From Bog-756 sp963812885 (lineage in GTDB: Bacteria > Actinomycetota > Acidimicrobiia > Acidimicrobiales > RAAP-2), in NCBI GenBank assembly GCA_963812885.1, contig CAWEWZ010000006.1:124001-188000 (forward strand): a stretch of DNA of 64,000 nucleotides, written 5' to 3'. Below the pieces are notes generated by a model that saw only the letters and a program-made list of their open reading frames with translations, had not been told where the DNA came from and did no database searches. Shown here one piece after another: positions 25,707-32,906 of the stretch. The position numbers and the translations under genes are program-made. Position 1 is the stretch's first letter; each line of letters begins with the position of its first letter.

Positions 25707-27407
25707 ATGCCATCCGAGATGCGGGCACCACAGGTCGACGGGGACGGCCCGCCCTTCCCACCGGAGCCCGGTCCCACCGGTCTCCCCCTGCTCGGCCTCG
25801 AGGTCTACCGGACGGGGTTGCGCTTCGTCGACTCGTTCATCGGATCCCGGCGGCAGCGTCGGGATCGACCCGCATCCGCCTCTGAGGACCTGACCGGCGG
25901 GCGGGAGGACGAGGCCCAGCCGAGGGGTCTGGTGTTGCGACCCGCCCTGTTGGGATTCGTCGCCATGGTGGCCATCGCCATCGGCGCATCGCTACCCAGC
26001 TCGCCGTTCAAGCTCGAACTGCCCCATGTGTGGTTCTTCGGGGTGCCCCGCACCGTGCACGCCAGCACCTGGGGCGTGTATTTCACGCTGGCCGCCGTCT
26101 ACGGCGGGCTGCTCCTGCTGATGCGGGTGTGGTGGGGGATGACCCGCCTCTACTCCCGGTGCCCGGGCGTTCCCATCAAGCGGATGATGTGGGTCTTCGC
26201 CCTGTGGTCGTTGCCGATGCTGGTCATCGCGCCGCTCTTCAGCCGCGACGTCTATTCCTATGCGGCCCAGGGCGAGATGGTCAGTCATCACATGAGCCCC
26301 TATCTCTACGGGCCCTTCCAGCTGGGGAACAACTCCTACACCGCCCCGGTCGACCAGCTGTGGGGGAACGCCCCGGCGCCGTACGGCCCGCTGTTCCTCC
26401 AGATCGACGGCATCTTCGCCCGGATCACCTTCCACAACGAGTTGGCCACCATCGTCCTGCTGCGGCTCCTGGCCCTGGCCGGCGTGCTGCTGATCGCCGC
26501 CTGCGTCCCACGGCTCGCCCGTCTCTACCATCGGGACGGGGCCGAGCTGTTCACCCTGATGATCCTCAATCCGGTGACGCTCCTCCATTTCATCGGCGGT
26601 GCCCACAATGACGCCCTCATGGTCGGGCTGCTGCTCGCCGGTCTCACCGCGGCCAAGGAGAAGCGCCCGATCGTGGGCATCGTGCTGATCGCCCTGGCCA
26701 CCGCCATCAAGGCACCGGCCGCCCTGGGCATCCTGTACGTCGGCTGGAGCTGGCTCGGACCCCAGGCCTCGGTGCGCGACCGGATACGGCCGGTGGTCAC
26801 CGCCGGCCTCCTGGCCGCCGGCGTGTTGGGATTCTTCTCCTACGTGAGCGGCCTGGGCTGGGGATGGGTGAGCATCCTCGGCACACCGGGTGCCGTCCGG
26901 TCATGGACGGCACCGACCACGTCGTTGGCGCTGGCCTTCACCGGAGTGGCCCATTTCGTCCACATCGGGGTGGGATTAGGCGGGGTGCTGTCGGTCGCCC
27001 GCTTCTTCGGGCTGTTGGTGGCGGCCGTGGCCGGCGTGTGGTTGCTCCTGAACAGCGACCGGATCGGCACGCTCAAGGCGCTGGGCATCACCCTCCTGGT
27101 CCTGGTCGCCCTCGGACCGGTCGTCCAGCCCTGGTACCTGTCCTGGGGCCTCATCCTGCTGGCCCCCGTGGCCCTGGGCCGGTTGCGGTCGCTGATCATC
27201 GGACTGTCGATGGTGACCGCGTTCATCGAGCTGCCCGGCGGCGCCCAGCTGGTCCAGAGCCTGATCCACGGCGACCCCCTGCAGATCGTGCTCACCCTCC
27301 TGTGGATCCTGTTCGTGCTGACCATGCCCCTGGCCACGTGGGAACGGCGGCCCTCGGTGGCCCGGGCGCCCGAGGTGGCCGGCTTTCCGCTCGGCGTCGC
27401 CACCTAG
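25707..27407 (+). CDS. Polyprenol-phosphomannose-dependent mannosyltransferase, MptB-like
   Basis: 566-aa integral membrane glycosyltransferase of the GT-C fold. The cytoplasmic N terminus of about 90 residues is Pro-rich. About 12 hydrophobic helices follow, with the catalytic-type acidic loop FSRDVYSYAAQGEMVSHHM after helix 3 and APYGPLFLQIDG further on, both characteristic of MptA/MptB alpha-1,6-mannosyltransferases. These extend lipomannan-type cores in mycolata; in this organism the glycan product is unknown. ATG 25707 (or 25719) is preferred over an upstream open frame of non-coding character. Confidence 0.8.
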   Translation: MPSEMRAPQVDGDGPPFPPEPGPTGLPLLGLEVYRTGLRFVDSFIGSRRQRRDRPASASEDLTGGREDEAQPRGLVLRPALLGFVAMVAIAIGASLPSSPFKLELPHVWFFGVPRTVHASTWGVYFTLAAVYGGLLLLMRVWWGMTRLYSRCPGVPIKRMMWVFALWSLPMLVIAPLFSRDVYSYAAQGEMVSHHMSPYLYGPFQLGNNSYTAPVDQLWGNAPAPYGPLFLQIDGIFARITFHNELATIVLLRLLALAGVLLIAACVPRLARLYHRDGAELFTLMILNPVTLLHFIGGAHNDALMVGLLLAGLTAAKEKRPIVGIVLIALATAIKAPAALGILYVGWSWLGPQASVRDRIRPVVTAGLLAAGVLGFFSYVSGLGWGWVSILGTPGAVRSWTAPTTSLALAFTGVAHFVHIGVGLGGVLSVARFFGLLVAAVAGVWLLLNSDRIGTLKALGITLLVLVALGPVVQPWYLSWGLILLAPVALGRLRSLIIGLSMVTAFIELPGGAQLVQSLIHGDPLQIVLTLLWILFVLTMPLATWERRPSVARAPEVAGFPLGVAT

Positions 27408-27432
27408 TAGGTCAGGGGACCCGGCCCGATCC

Positions 27433-27454
27433 GCACCTCTGACCCCGGAGGTGC
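27433..27454. terminator. Hairpin between convergent mannosyltransferase and GNAT genes
   Basis: GCACCTC pairs with GAGGTGC around an 8-nt loop; no T-tract. Confidence 0.4.
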
Positions 27455-27461
27455 CCACCGG

Positions 27462-27950
27462 TCACAGCAGGCGCTGGAGGACGGTGACGTCGAGCCACCG
27501 GCTGAACTTGCGGCCGACCTCCCGCTCGACCCCGACCAGCGTGAATCCGCAGGCCCGGTGGAGGGCGATGGAGGCCGGGTTGTCCCCGCCGATCCGGGCG
27601 ATGACCGAGTGGAAGCCGTGCTGGGTGGCCAGCTCGATCAACTGCTCGAGCAGGGTCCTGCCCACACCCTCGCCGCGGTGGGCGGCGTCCACATAGACCG
27701 AATTCTCCACGGTGGTGGCGTAGGAGGGCCGGTTCTTGTATTCCGAGAGCGAGCCGAAGCCGAGGACGACGTCGTTCTCGCCGGTGGCGACGACCGCCGG
27801 ATAGGGCCCGCGATGATCGGCCAACCAGGCCAGCTGCTCCTCGGAGGTCCGGGGCACCAGGTCGAAGGTGGCCGTGGACCCGGTCACCTCGGCGTTGTAG
27901 ATCGAGCGGATCGATTCGGCGTCGGAGGACGCCGCCAGGCGCACGCGCAT
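27462..27950 (-). CDS. GNAT acetyltransferase, phosphinothricin-acetyltransferase-like
   Basis: 162-aa N-acetyltransferase. The acetyl-CoA pyrophosphate loop is visible as AAHRGEGVGRTLLEQL, with ENSVYVD before it and the terminal ALHRACGFTLVG and KFSRWLDVTVLQ. The closest recognisable type is the Pat/Bar group that acetylates small amines such as phosphinothricin or methionine sulfoximine; the real substrate is unknown. ATG at 27950 with a -10 box 6 nt upstream. Confidence 0.85.
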   Translation of the reverse strand: MRVRLAASSDAESIRSIYNAEVTGSTATFDLVPRTSEEQLAWLADHRGPYPAVVATGENDVVLGFGSLSEYKNRPSYATTVENSVYVDAAHRGEGVGRTLLEQLIELATQHGFHSVIARIGGDNPASIALHRACGFTLVGVEREVGRKFSRWLDVTVLQRLL

Positions 27951-27956
27951 CCGCCG

Positions 27957-27962
27957 ATGGTA
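27957..27962 (-). promoter_or_regulatory. -10 box of the GNAT gene, leaderless start
   Basis: TACCAT on the minus strand ends 6 nt before the ATG. Confidence 0.4.
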
Positions 27963-28002
27963 GCGAGCAGGGCGGCTACGCTCGGCTGGGCCGGGCATTG
28001 GC

Positions 28003-28008
28003 TATGAT
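28003..28008 (+). promoter_or_regulatory. Likely -10 box of the tRNA-Thr/tRNA-Met/rpmG unit
   Basis: TATGAT lies 29 nt before the mature tRNA-Thr 5' end. No good -35 is seen. Confidence 0.4.
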
Positions 28009-28037
28009 CGTCTCTTTGCAGCTCGTCGAGCCGCACT

Positions 28038-28110
28038 GCCCCCTTAGCTCAGTCGGCAGAGCACAGCCATGGTAAGGCTGGTGTCGTCGGTTCGATTCCG
28101 ACAGGGGGCT
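28038..28110 (+). tRNA. tRNA-Thr (GGT)
   Basis: Acceptor GCCCCCT pairs with AGGGGGC. Anticodon stem CAGCC/GGCTG with loop ATGGTAA gives GGT. T arm GTCGG-TTCGATT-CCGAC. Confidence 0.95.
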
Positions 28111-28117
28111 CGCCCAT

Positions 28118-28194
28118 GGCGGCGTAGCTCAGTTGGTCAGAGCACACGGCTCATAATCGTGGGGTCGCCGGTTCGAGTCCGGCCGCCGCTACCA
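28118..28194 (+). tRNA. tRNA-Met (CAT), elongator type
   Basis: Acceptor GGCGGCG with CGCCGCT (first pair G-U). The anticodon loop CTCATAA gives CAT, and ACCA is encoded at the 3' end (28191-28194). The D arm and 3' end resemble elongator tRNA-Met rather than initiator. Confidence 0.93.
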
Positions 28195-28286
28195 CTCGCA
28201 GGACACAGAGGACATTTCAGGACACCGGGCAAACATCGGAACCAGCCGGTCGACCAGGCCCCGGGCCGGCAGCAAGAGGAGTCACC

Positions 28287-28451
28287 ATGGCAAAGAACGA
28301 GAAGCGCATCCAGGTCACCCTGGCCTGCGAGCAGTGCAAGCGACGGAACTACATCACGACGAAGAACAAGCTGAACGACCGCGAGCGGATCGAGATGAAG
28401 AAGTTCTGCCGCTGGGACCGCCAGCACACGCTGCACAAGGAGACCCGGTAG
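28287..28451 (+). CDS. rpmG: Ribosomal protein L33
   Basis: 54-aa large-subunit protein. The first zinc pair is intact (Cys14, Cys17 in CEQC). The second is CRWD: Cys41 with Asp44 where Cys is usual, although His47 is close by. AGAGGAG precedes the ATG. It sits between tRNA genes and secE-nusG, the standard bacterial arrangement. Confidence 0.95.
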   Translation: MAKNEKRIQVTLACEQCKRRNYITTKNKLNDRERIEMKKFCRWDRQHTLHKETR

Positions 28452-28465
28452 GGACGGAGGGCAGG

Positions 28466-28492
28466 CGAGCCCGGCCCCGGCCGGGGGGCTCG
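28466..28492 (+). terminator. Hairpin after rpmG
   Basis: CGAGCCC pairs with GGGCTCG around a GC-rich loop that can itself fold; no T-tract. The stretch from here to tRNA-Trp shows nothing else. Confidence 0.4.
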
Positions 28493-28599
28493 AGGGCGGA
28501 GATGCCCGTGGTTGCGCCTGGGAATCCCCTCGGTCCCGGTGGTAACCTAGCGAACCGCCCCTGCGATCGGCTGGCCGCTCGCGACCCGGCGGTCGACAG

Positions 28600-28672
28600 A
28601 GGGCAGTAGCTCAACTGGTAGAGCACCGGTCTCCAAAACCGAAGGTTGGGGGTTCGAGTCCCTCCTGCCCTG
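28600..28672 (+). tRNA. tRNA-Trp (CCA)
   Basis: Acceptor AGGGCAG pairs with CTGCCCT. Anticodon loop CTCCAAA gives CCA. T arm GGGGG-TTCGAGT-CCCTC, discriminator G. Placed just before secE. Confidence 0.95.
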
Positions 28673-28709
28673 CTCTCCACCGAAGGCCACAGTCGAAGGA
28701 AACCAGCAC

Positions 28710-29003
28710 GTGAACCGAGAACAAAAGCGCATGGCGCAGCGTCAGGGGCAGGATCCCGACGGGGAGGCCGCGCCCAAGCGCACGGCCCCGGCGCCCAGGC
28801 GGCCGCCGAAGCGTGAGCCCTTCCGTCCGGGCCAGTTCCTGCGCGAGGTACGATCTGAGTTGCGCCAGGTGGCTTGGCCCAACAGGTCCGAGGTCATCAA
28901 CTACACCACCGTGACCCTGGTCACCCTGCTGTCCCTGATGGTGCTCATCTTCATTCTCAACTACGCCTTTGCCAAAGGCGTCCTCTGGCTGTTCAAGACG
29001 TGA
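28710..29003 (+). CDS. secE: Preprotein translocase subunit SecE
   Basis: 97 aa. A basic, Pro-rich cytoplasmic N terminus is followed by the conserved amphipathic helix (FLREVRSELRQVAWPNRSEV) and one membrane helix (about 66-88). It stabilises SecY in the translocon. GTG start at 28710. Its stop overlaps the nusG GTG (GTGA). Confidence 0.93.
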   Translation: MNREQKRMAQRQGQDPDGEAAPKRTAPAPRRPPKREPFRPGQFLREVRSELRQVAWPNRSEVINYTTVTLVTLLSLMVLIFILNYAFAKGVLWLFKT

Positions 29004-29789
29004 TCGGTGTGACTGTGACCCACGACGAAACCAATCCGCCCATCGGCGATGACGAAGGACTCGACCAGGTCGAGTCCTCGATCGGTCCTCGACGCGTCCT
29101 CCGAGCCCATTGCCCCCCCGGCCGATCTGGCTGACGTGGTGGAGGAGGCGGTCGCCCAGGCGGACCTCGAAGCCGACGCCGGGGTCGATGACGAGCTGGA
29201 CGACGACGAAGACGACGACGAGCCCTTCGTCGTCAGCCCCTACGACCAGCCCGGACGCTGGTTCGTGGTCCACACCTACGCCGGCTATGAGAACAAGGTG
29301 AAGTCCAACCTGCACAGCCGGGCCGTCTCGATGAACATGGAGGACCGCATCTACGAGGTGGTCATCCCGATGGAGGACGTGGTCGAGTTCAAGAACGGCA
29401 AGAAGGTGGTCGTTCAGAAGAAGGTGTTCCCCGGCTACCTGCTCTGCCGGTGTGAGCTCGATGACGACAGTTGGTCGGTCATCCGCAACACCCCCGGCGT
29501 CACCGGGTTCGTCGGCCCCGGGACCAAGCCCACGCCGCTGTCCCGACGTGAGGTGGAGGGCATCCTGCAGGTGAAGGTCGAGGGTGGGGAAGCACCTTCC
29601 AAGCGCAGCCGCCCACGCCTCGAGCACGAGGTCGGGGAGACGGTGCGGGTCAAGGAAGGTCCGTTCGCCGACTTCTCGGGCCAGATCGCCGAGATCAACG
29701 AGGATCAGCTGAAGCTCAAGGTCCTGGTCAACATCTTCGGCCGGGAGACCCCTGTCGAGCTCGAATTCAGCCAGGTCGCAAAGCTCTAG
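29000..29789 (+). CDS. nusG: Transcription antitermination/elongation factor NusG, one frameshift
   Basis: About 262 aa. An acidic N-terminal extension of about 80 residues is followed by the NGN domain (WFVVHTYAGYENKVKSNL; KKVFPGYLLCRCELDD) and a C-terminal KOW domain (GETVRVKEGPFADFSGQI). It binds RNA polymerase and couples it to Rho or the ribosome. The GTG at 29000 overlaps the secE stop and begins an acidic frame (THDETNPPIGDDEGLDQVE). That frame joins the main one if one extra base lies at about 29070-29100. The alternative is ATG 29049 with no Shine-Dalgarno and no frameshift; I prefer the coupled start. Confidence 0.88.
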
Positions 29790-29820
29790 GCCGGCGGACC
29801 CAGGTAAGGAGACGTAACCC

Positions 29821-30253
29821 ATGCCACCGAAGAAGCGCGTCCATCGCGGTCGTGAAGATCCAGCTCCCCGCCGGAGGTGCCACACCGGCGCCGCCGGTCG
29901 GGACCGCCCTCGGGCCCCACGGCGTGCAGACGATGGATTTCTGCAAGCAGTACAACGCGGCCACCGAGAACCAGCGGGGATCGATCGTGCCCGTCGAGAT
30001 CTCCATCTACGAGGACCGGACCTTCTCGTTCATCCTCAAGACCCCGCCCACCCCGGCGCTGCTGCGCCAGGCGGCCGGGCTGGAGAAGGGCGCGTCCACG
30101 TCGGGCCGTGAGCAGGTGGGAACGGTCACCGACGCCCAGGTGGCGGAGATCGCCGCCGTCAAGCTCCCCGATCTCAACACCACCGACATCGAGGCGGCCA
30201 AGCGCCAGGTCGAAGGCACGGCCCGGTCGATGGGCATCGCCGTCGCCGGCTGA
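29821..30253 (+). CDS. rplK: Ribosomal protein L11, one frameshift
   Basis: 143 aa once repaired. It begins MPPKKRVHAVVKIQLPAGGA as in the family; one extra C at 29845 breaks this N terminus. The rest (PPVGTALGPHGVQTMDFCKQ and the Pro-rich hinge TPPTPALL) is intact. L11 forms the GTPase-associated centre with 23S rRNA and the L10-L12 stalk. AAGGAGACG precedes the ATG. Confidence 0.92.
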
Positions 30254-30290
30254 GCCGGCGACCAGCACATTCGAGGAAACGGAGAACCAG

Positions 30291-31013
30291 ATGGCAAGGG
30301 GAAAGAAGTATCGGGAGAGCATGGCCCACTTCGATCGGCAGCATCTCTACACTCCGGTCGAGGCGGTCGACCTGGTCAAGGAATCGGCCAAGGCCAGCTT
30401 CGACGAGACGGTGGAGGTCGCCATTCGCCTGGGCGTGGACCCCCGCAAGGCCGACCAGATCGTCCGCGGCACCCTGTCCCTGCCGGCCGGGACCGGACGC
30501 ACCGCCCGGGTGGCCGTGTTCGCCGCCGGCGAGAAGGCGGCCGAAGCGAGGGCGGCCGGTGCCGACGTGGTCGGGGCCGACGATCTGGTGGCCCGGGTGG
30601 CCAACGACGGATTTCTCGATTTCGACGTGGCCATCGCCACACCGGACCTGATGGGACAGGTCGGGACCTTGGGCCGGGTGCTCGGGCCCCGCGGCCTGAT
30701 GCCCAACCCGAAGACCGGGACGGTCACCGATGACGTGGAACGGGCGGTCGCCGAATTCAAGGGCGGCCGGGTCGAGTACCGGACCGACAAGGTCGGGAAC
30801 ATCCACCTCCGGGTGGGGAAGGCGTCCTTCGACCGGGCCAAGCTCCTCGAGAACCTGCATGCGGTCATGGAGGAGATCTACCGGGCCAAGCCGGCGTCCT
30901 CCAAGGGGCGCTACGTCCGGGCGGTGACCCTCTCCTCGACCATGGGGCCGGGCGTCCATATCGATCCGCTGCTGGCCCGCAAGACCGACGAGGAGCTCGT
31001 CGCCAGCGCCTGA
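30291..31013 (+). CDS. rplA: Ribosomal protein L1
   Basis: 240 aa, usual length. Domain I strands YRESMAHFDRQHLYTPVEAV, the conserved GTLGRVLGPRGLMPNPKTGT loop and VTLSSTMGPGVHIDP at the C terminus. L1 forms the mobile stalk at the E site and often represses its own operon. ATG at 30291 preceded by CGAGGAAACGGAGA. Follows rplK by 37 bp. Confidence 0.96.
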   Translation: MARGKKYRESMAHFDRQHLYTPVEAVDLVKESAKASFDETVEVAIRLGVDPRKADQIVRGTLSLPAGTGRTARVAVFAAGEKAAEARAAGADVVGADDLVARVANDGFLDFDVAIATPDLMGQVGTLGRVLGPRGLMPNPKTGTVTDDVERAVAEFKGGRVEYRTDKVGNIHLRVGKASFDRAKLLENLHAVMEEIYRAKPASSKGRYVRAVTLSSTMGPGVHIDPLLARKTDEELVASA

Positions 31014-31062
31014 TTCCGGCTGTCGTGGCCGGTGACGACTGGCCCCGAGGGATCGGTCACGC

Positions 31063-31247
31063 TAGAGTCTCACCTTTCCACACTTCACTGAACTGCCGTA
31101 GACCTCCGGTGCACCGGTCACCCGGTGCCCAAGGGACCCGATGGGGGTCCGCCTGATGAGGCGTTCCGCGCTGAGCCACTTGCTCGCGCGACACCACTCG
31201 ATGGTGTCTACGGCCCGGATCTGAGCCGAGCGCTCAGCGGAGGGACC
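31063..31247 (+). promoter_or_regulatory. Promoter and structured leader of rplJ-rplL (L10-leader candidate)
   Basis: A -10 TAGAGT (31063-31068, weak -35 TGGCCC 17 bp upstream) starts a leader of about 170 nt. Stems: GGACCC/GGGTCC (31134-31150), GCCT/AGGC (31151-31162), ACACCA/TGGTGT (31191-31207), and an enclosing 8-bp helix CGCTGAGC (31169-31176) with GCTCAGCG (31232-31239). That helix ends just before the GGAGGG ribosome binding site. L10-L12 binding to such leaders is a known feedback system; the match to the Rfam family is untested. Confidence 0.55.
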
Positions 31248-31985
31248 ATGGACAATCCGAGGGCCGACAAGGTCGCCGTCGTCAACGAGGTGCGGGACCG
31301 TCTCGAGGCCTCGGATGGGGCGGTGCTGACCGAGTACCGCGGCCTCAGCGTCTCCGAATTGGCGGAGCTCCGCCAGGGGCTCAGCGCCGCCGGCGGGTGA
31401 CTACAAGATCTACAAGAACACCTTGGTTCGTCTGGCCGTGGCTGACGGACCCCAGGCTCCGATCCACGACATGCTGACCGGCCCCACGGCCATCGCCTTC
31501 GTGCGCGGCGACGTCAGCGCGGTGGCCAAGACGCTGCGCGACTTCGCCAGGAACAACCCGAGCCTGGTGGTGAAGGGGGGCATGGTCGGTACCGGCGTGC
31601 TGTCCGCCCATGACATCGGCGTGCTGGCCGACCTGCCGTCCCGGGACACGCTGCTGGCCCAGTTCGCCGGAGCCCTGTCGGCGCCCCTGCAGCAGCTGGC
31701 CGGCCTCATCCAGGCCGTTCCCCGCGGCCTCGCCTACGGGCTGTCGGCGCTGATCGACCAGCGCCAGGCGTCCGGGGAGGTGCTGGTCGAAGCCGACACC
31801 CCGACGACCGACGAGGTGACCGCGGCTCCGGCCGAGGCCGATGGACCGGCACCCGAGGCCTCGGCCGCCGGGGCCGAGACTCCCGAGACGGCCGAGGCCC
31901 CCGAGACGGCCGAGGCCCCCGAGGCCGAAGCCGCCGCCGCCGAAGCCACCGTGAAGCCGAAGCCACCGCCGCTGAAGCGGAATAG
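31248..31985 (+). CDS. rplJ: Ribosomal protein L10, two frame errors
   Basis: About 245 aa; the family is usually about 165-180. The N terminus (NPRADKVAVVNEVRDRLEAS, LTEYRGLSVSELAELRQGLS) joins DYKIYKNTLVRLAV after removing one extra G at about 31395-31397. L10 holds the L12 dimers. The C-terminal tail is Ala/Glu/Pro-rich and acidic. It ends EAEATAAEAE then TAG at 31983 if one base is missing near 31953. As written, the frame instead runs through into rplL. The two errors explain the apparent L10-L12 fusion. GGAGGG precedes the ATG. Confidence 0.88.
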
Positions 31986-32055
31986 TCGCACCGCAGCCGA
32001 ACGACACGACCGACAACCGACCGAAACAGACATCAGGAAACAAGGAGCTACGACA

Positions 32056-32451
32056 ATGGCAGGCACTCTCACCAAAGACCAGATCCTGGACGGCATCTCC
32101 GAGCTGTCCGTGCTCGAGTTGAGCGAGCTGCTCAAGGATTTCGAGGAGCGGTTCGGCGTCACCGCCGCCGCCCCGGTGGCCGTGGCCGCCGCCGCCCCGG
32201 CCGGCGGAGGCGCCGAGGCCGGTGGAGCCGACGAGGAGAAGACCGAGTTCGACGTCATCCTCACCGCCGCCGGAGACAAGAAGATCCAGGTGATCAAGGA
32301 AGTACGGTCTCTGACCAGCCTCGGCCTCAAGGAGGCGAAGGACCTGGTGGACGGTGCCCCCAAGCCGGTCCTCGAGAAGGCCAACAAGGAGGACGCCGAG
32401 AAGGCCAAGGCCCAGCTCGAGGGGGCCGGGGCCACCGTCGAGCTCAAGTAG
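32056..32451 (+). CDS. rplL: Ribosomal protein L7/L12
   Basis: 131 aa. N-terminal dimerisation helices (LDGISELSVLELSELLKDFE), an Ala/Gly/Pro hinge (about 40-62), and the C-terminal factor-binding domain (FDVILTAAGDKKIQVIKEVR; LGLKEAKDLVDGAPK). It recruits EF-G and EF-Tu. AAGGAGC lies upstream of ATG 32056. Confidence 0.96.
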   Translation: MAGTLTKDQILDGISELSVLELSELLKDFEERFGVTAAAPVAVAAAAPAGGGAEAGGADEEKTEFDVILTAAGDKKIQVIKEVRSLTSLGLKEAKDLVDGAPKPVLEKANKEDAEKAKAQLEGAGATVELK

Positions 32452-32457
32452 GGACTC

Positions 32458-32495
32458 GGTTTCCGGTCCCGGCGCTGCGGCCGCGACCGGAAACC
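32458..32495 (+). terminator. Hairpin after rplL
   Basis: GGTTTCCGGTC pairs with GACCGGAAACC (11 bp) around a 16-nt GC-rich loop, 6 bp after the rplL stop. No T-tract; terminator or attenuator before rpoB. Confidence 0.55.
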
Positions 32496-32595
32496 CGGTC
32501 GGATCAGGGCATTTCACCGCCCGGAGCCGCGGATGGTCACCCCGGTGACGGTGCGGAGGGTTTCGCCGGGGTGTCGGGAGAATCTGGCCAGATCC

Positions 32596-32624
32596 TTGAC
32601 GGCGGACGGTGGGTCTTCTACCGT
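32596..32624 (+). promoter_or_regulatory. Upstream rpoB promoter
   Basis: TTGACG, 17-bp spacer, TACCGT. Lies in the 455-bp gap before rpoB. Confidence 0.55.
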
Positions 32625-32659
32625 GTGCAGGCCTGGATCGGGGAATTCGATCCCCGGGC

Positions 32660-32688
32660 TTGTGATTCTGTGCGTGTCCGGTTAGGAT
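32660..32688 (+). promoter_or_regulatory. Downstream rpoB promoter
   Basis: TTGTGA, 17-bp spacer, TAGGAT. It would give a leader of about 210 nt. The leader contains CGAGAAGT three times (32814, 32825, 32840), of unknown meaning. Confidence 0.5.
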
Positions 32689-32906
32689 AACTGGTTGCCG
32701 TGCCTGCTCCTTTCGCCTTCCTCAGTGTTTTGGCTGATTGACGCGCGCCCTGGCGCCCCCTTTCGACCGCTCCGGCGGTAGTTGTCGACCCCTGAGATGT
32801 CCCCGATTTGTGCCGAGAAGTGCCCGAGAAGTCCCGCCTCGAGAAGTGATTCACCGAAGTACCCCGTCGTCGCCCCATTCACCTTGCAACTGGGAGGAGT
32901 AGGCCG

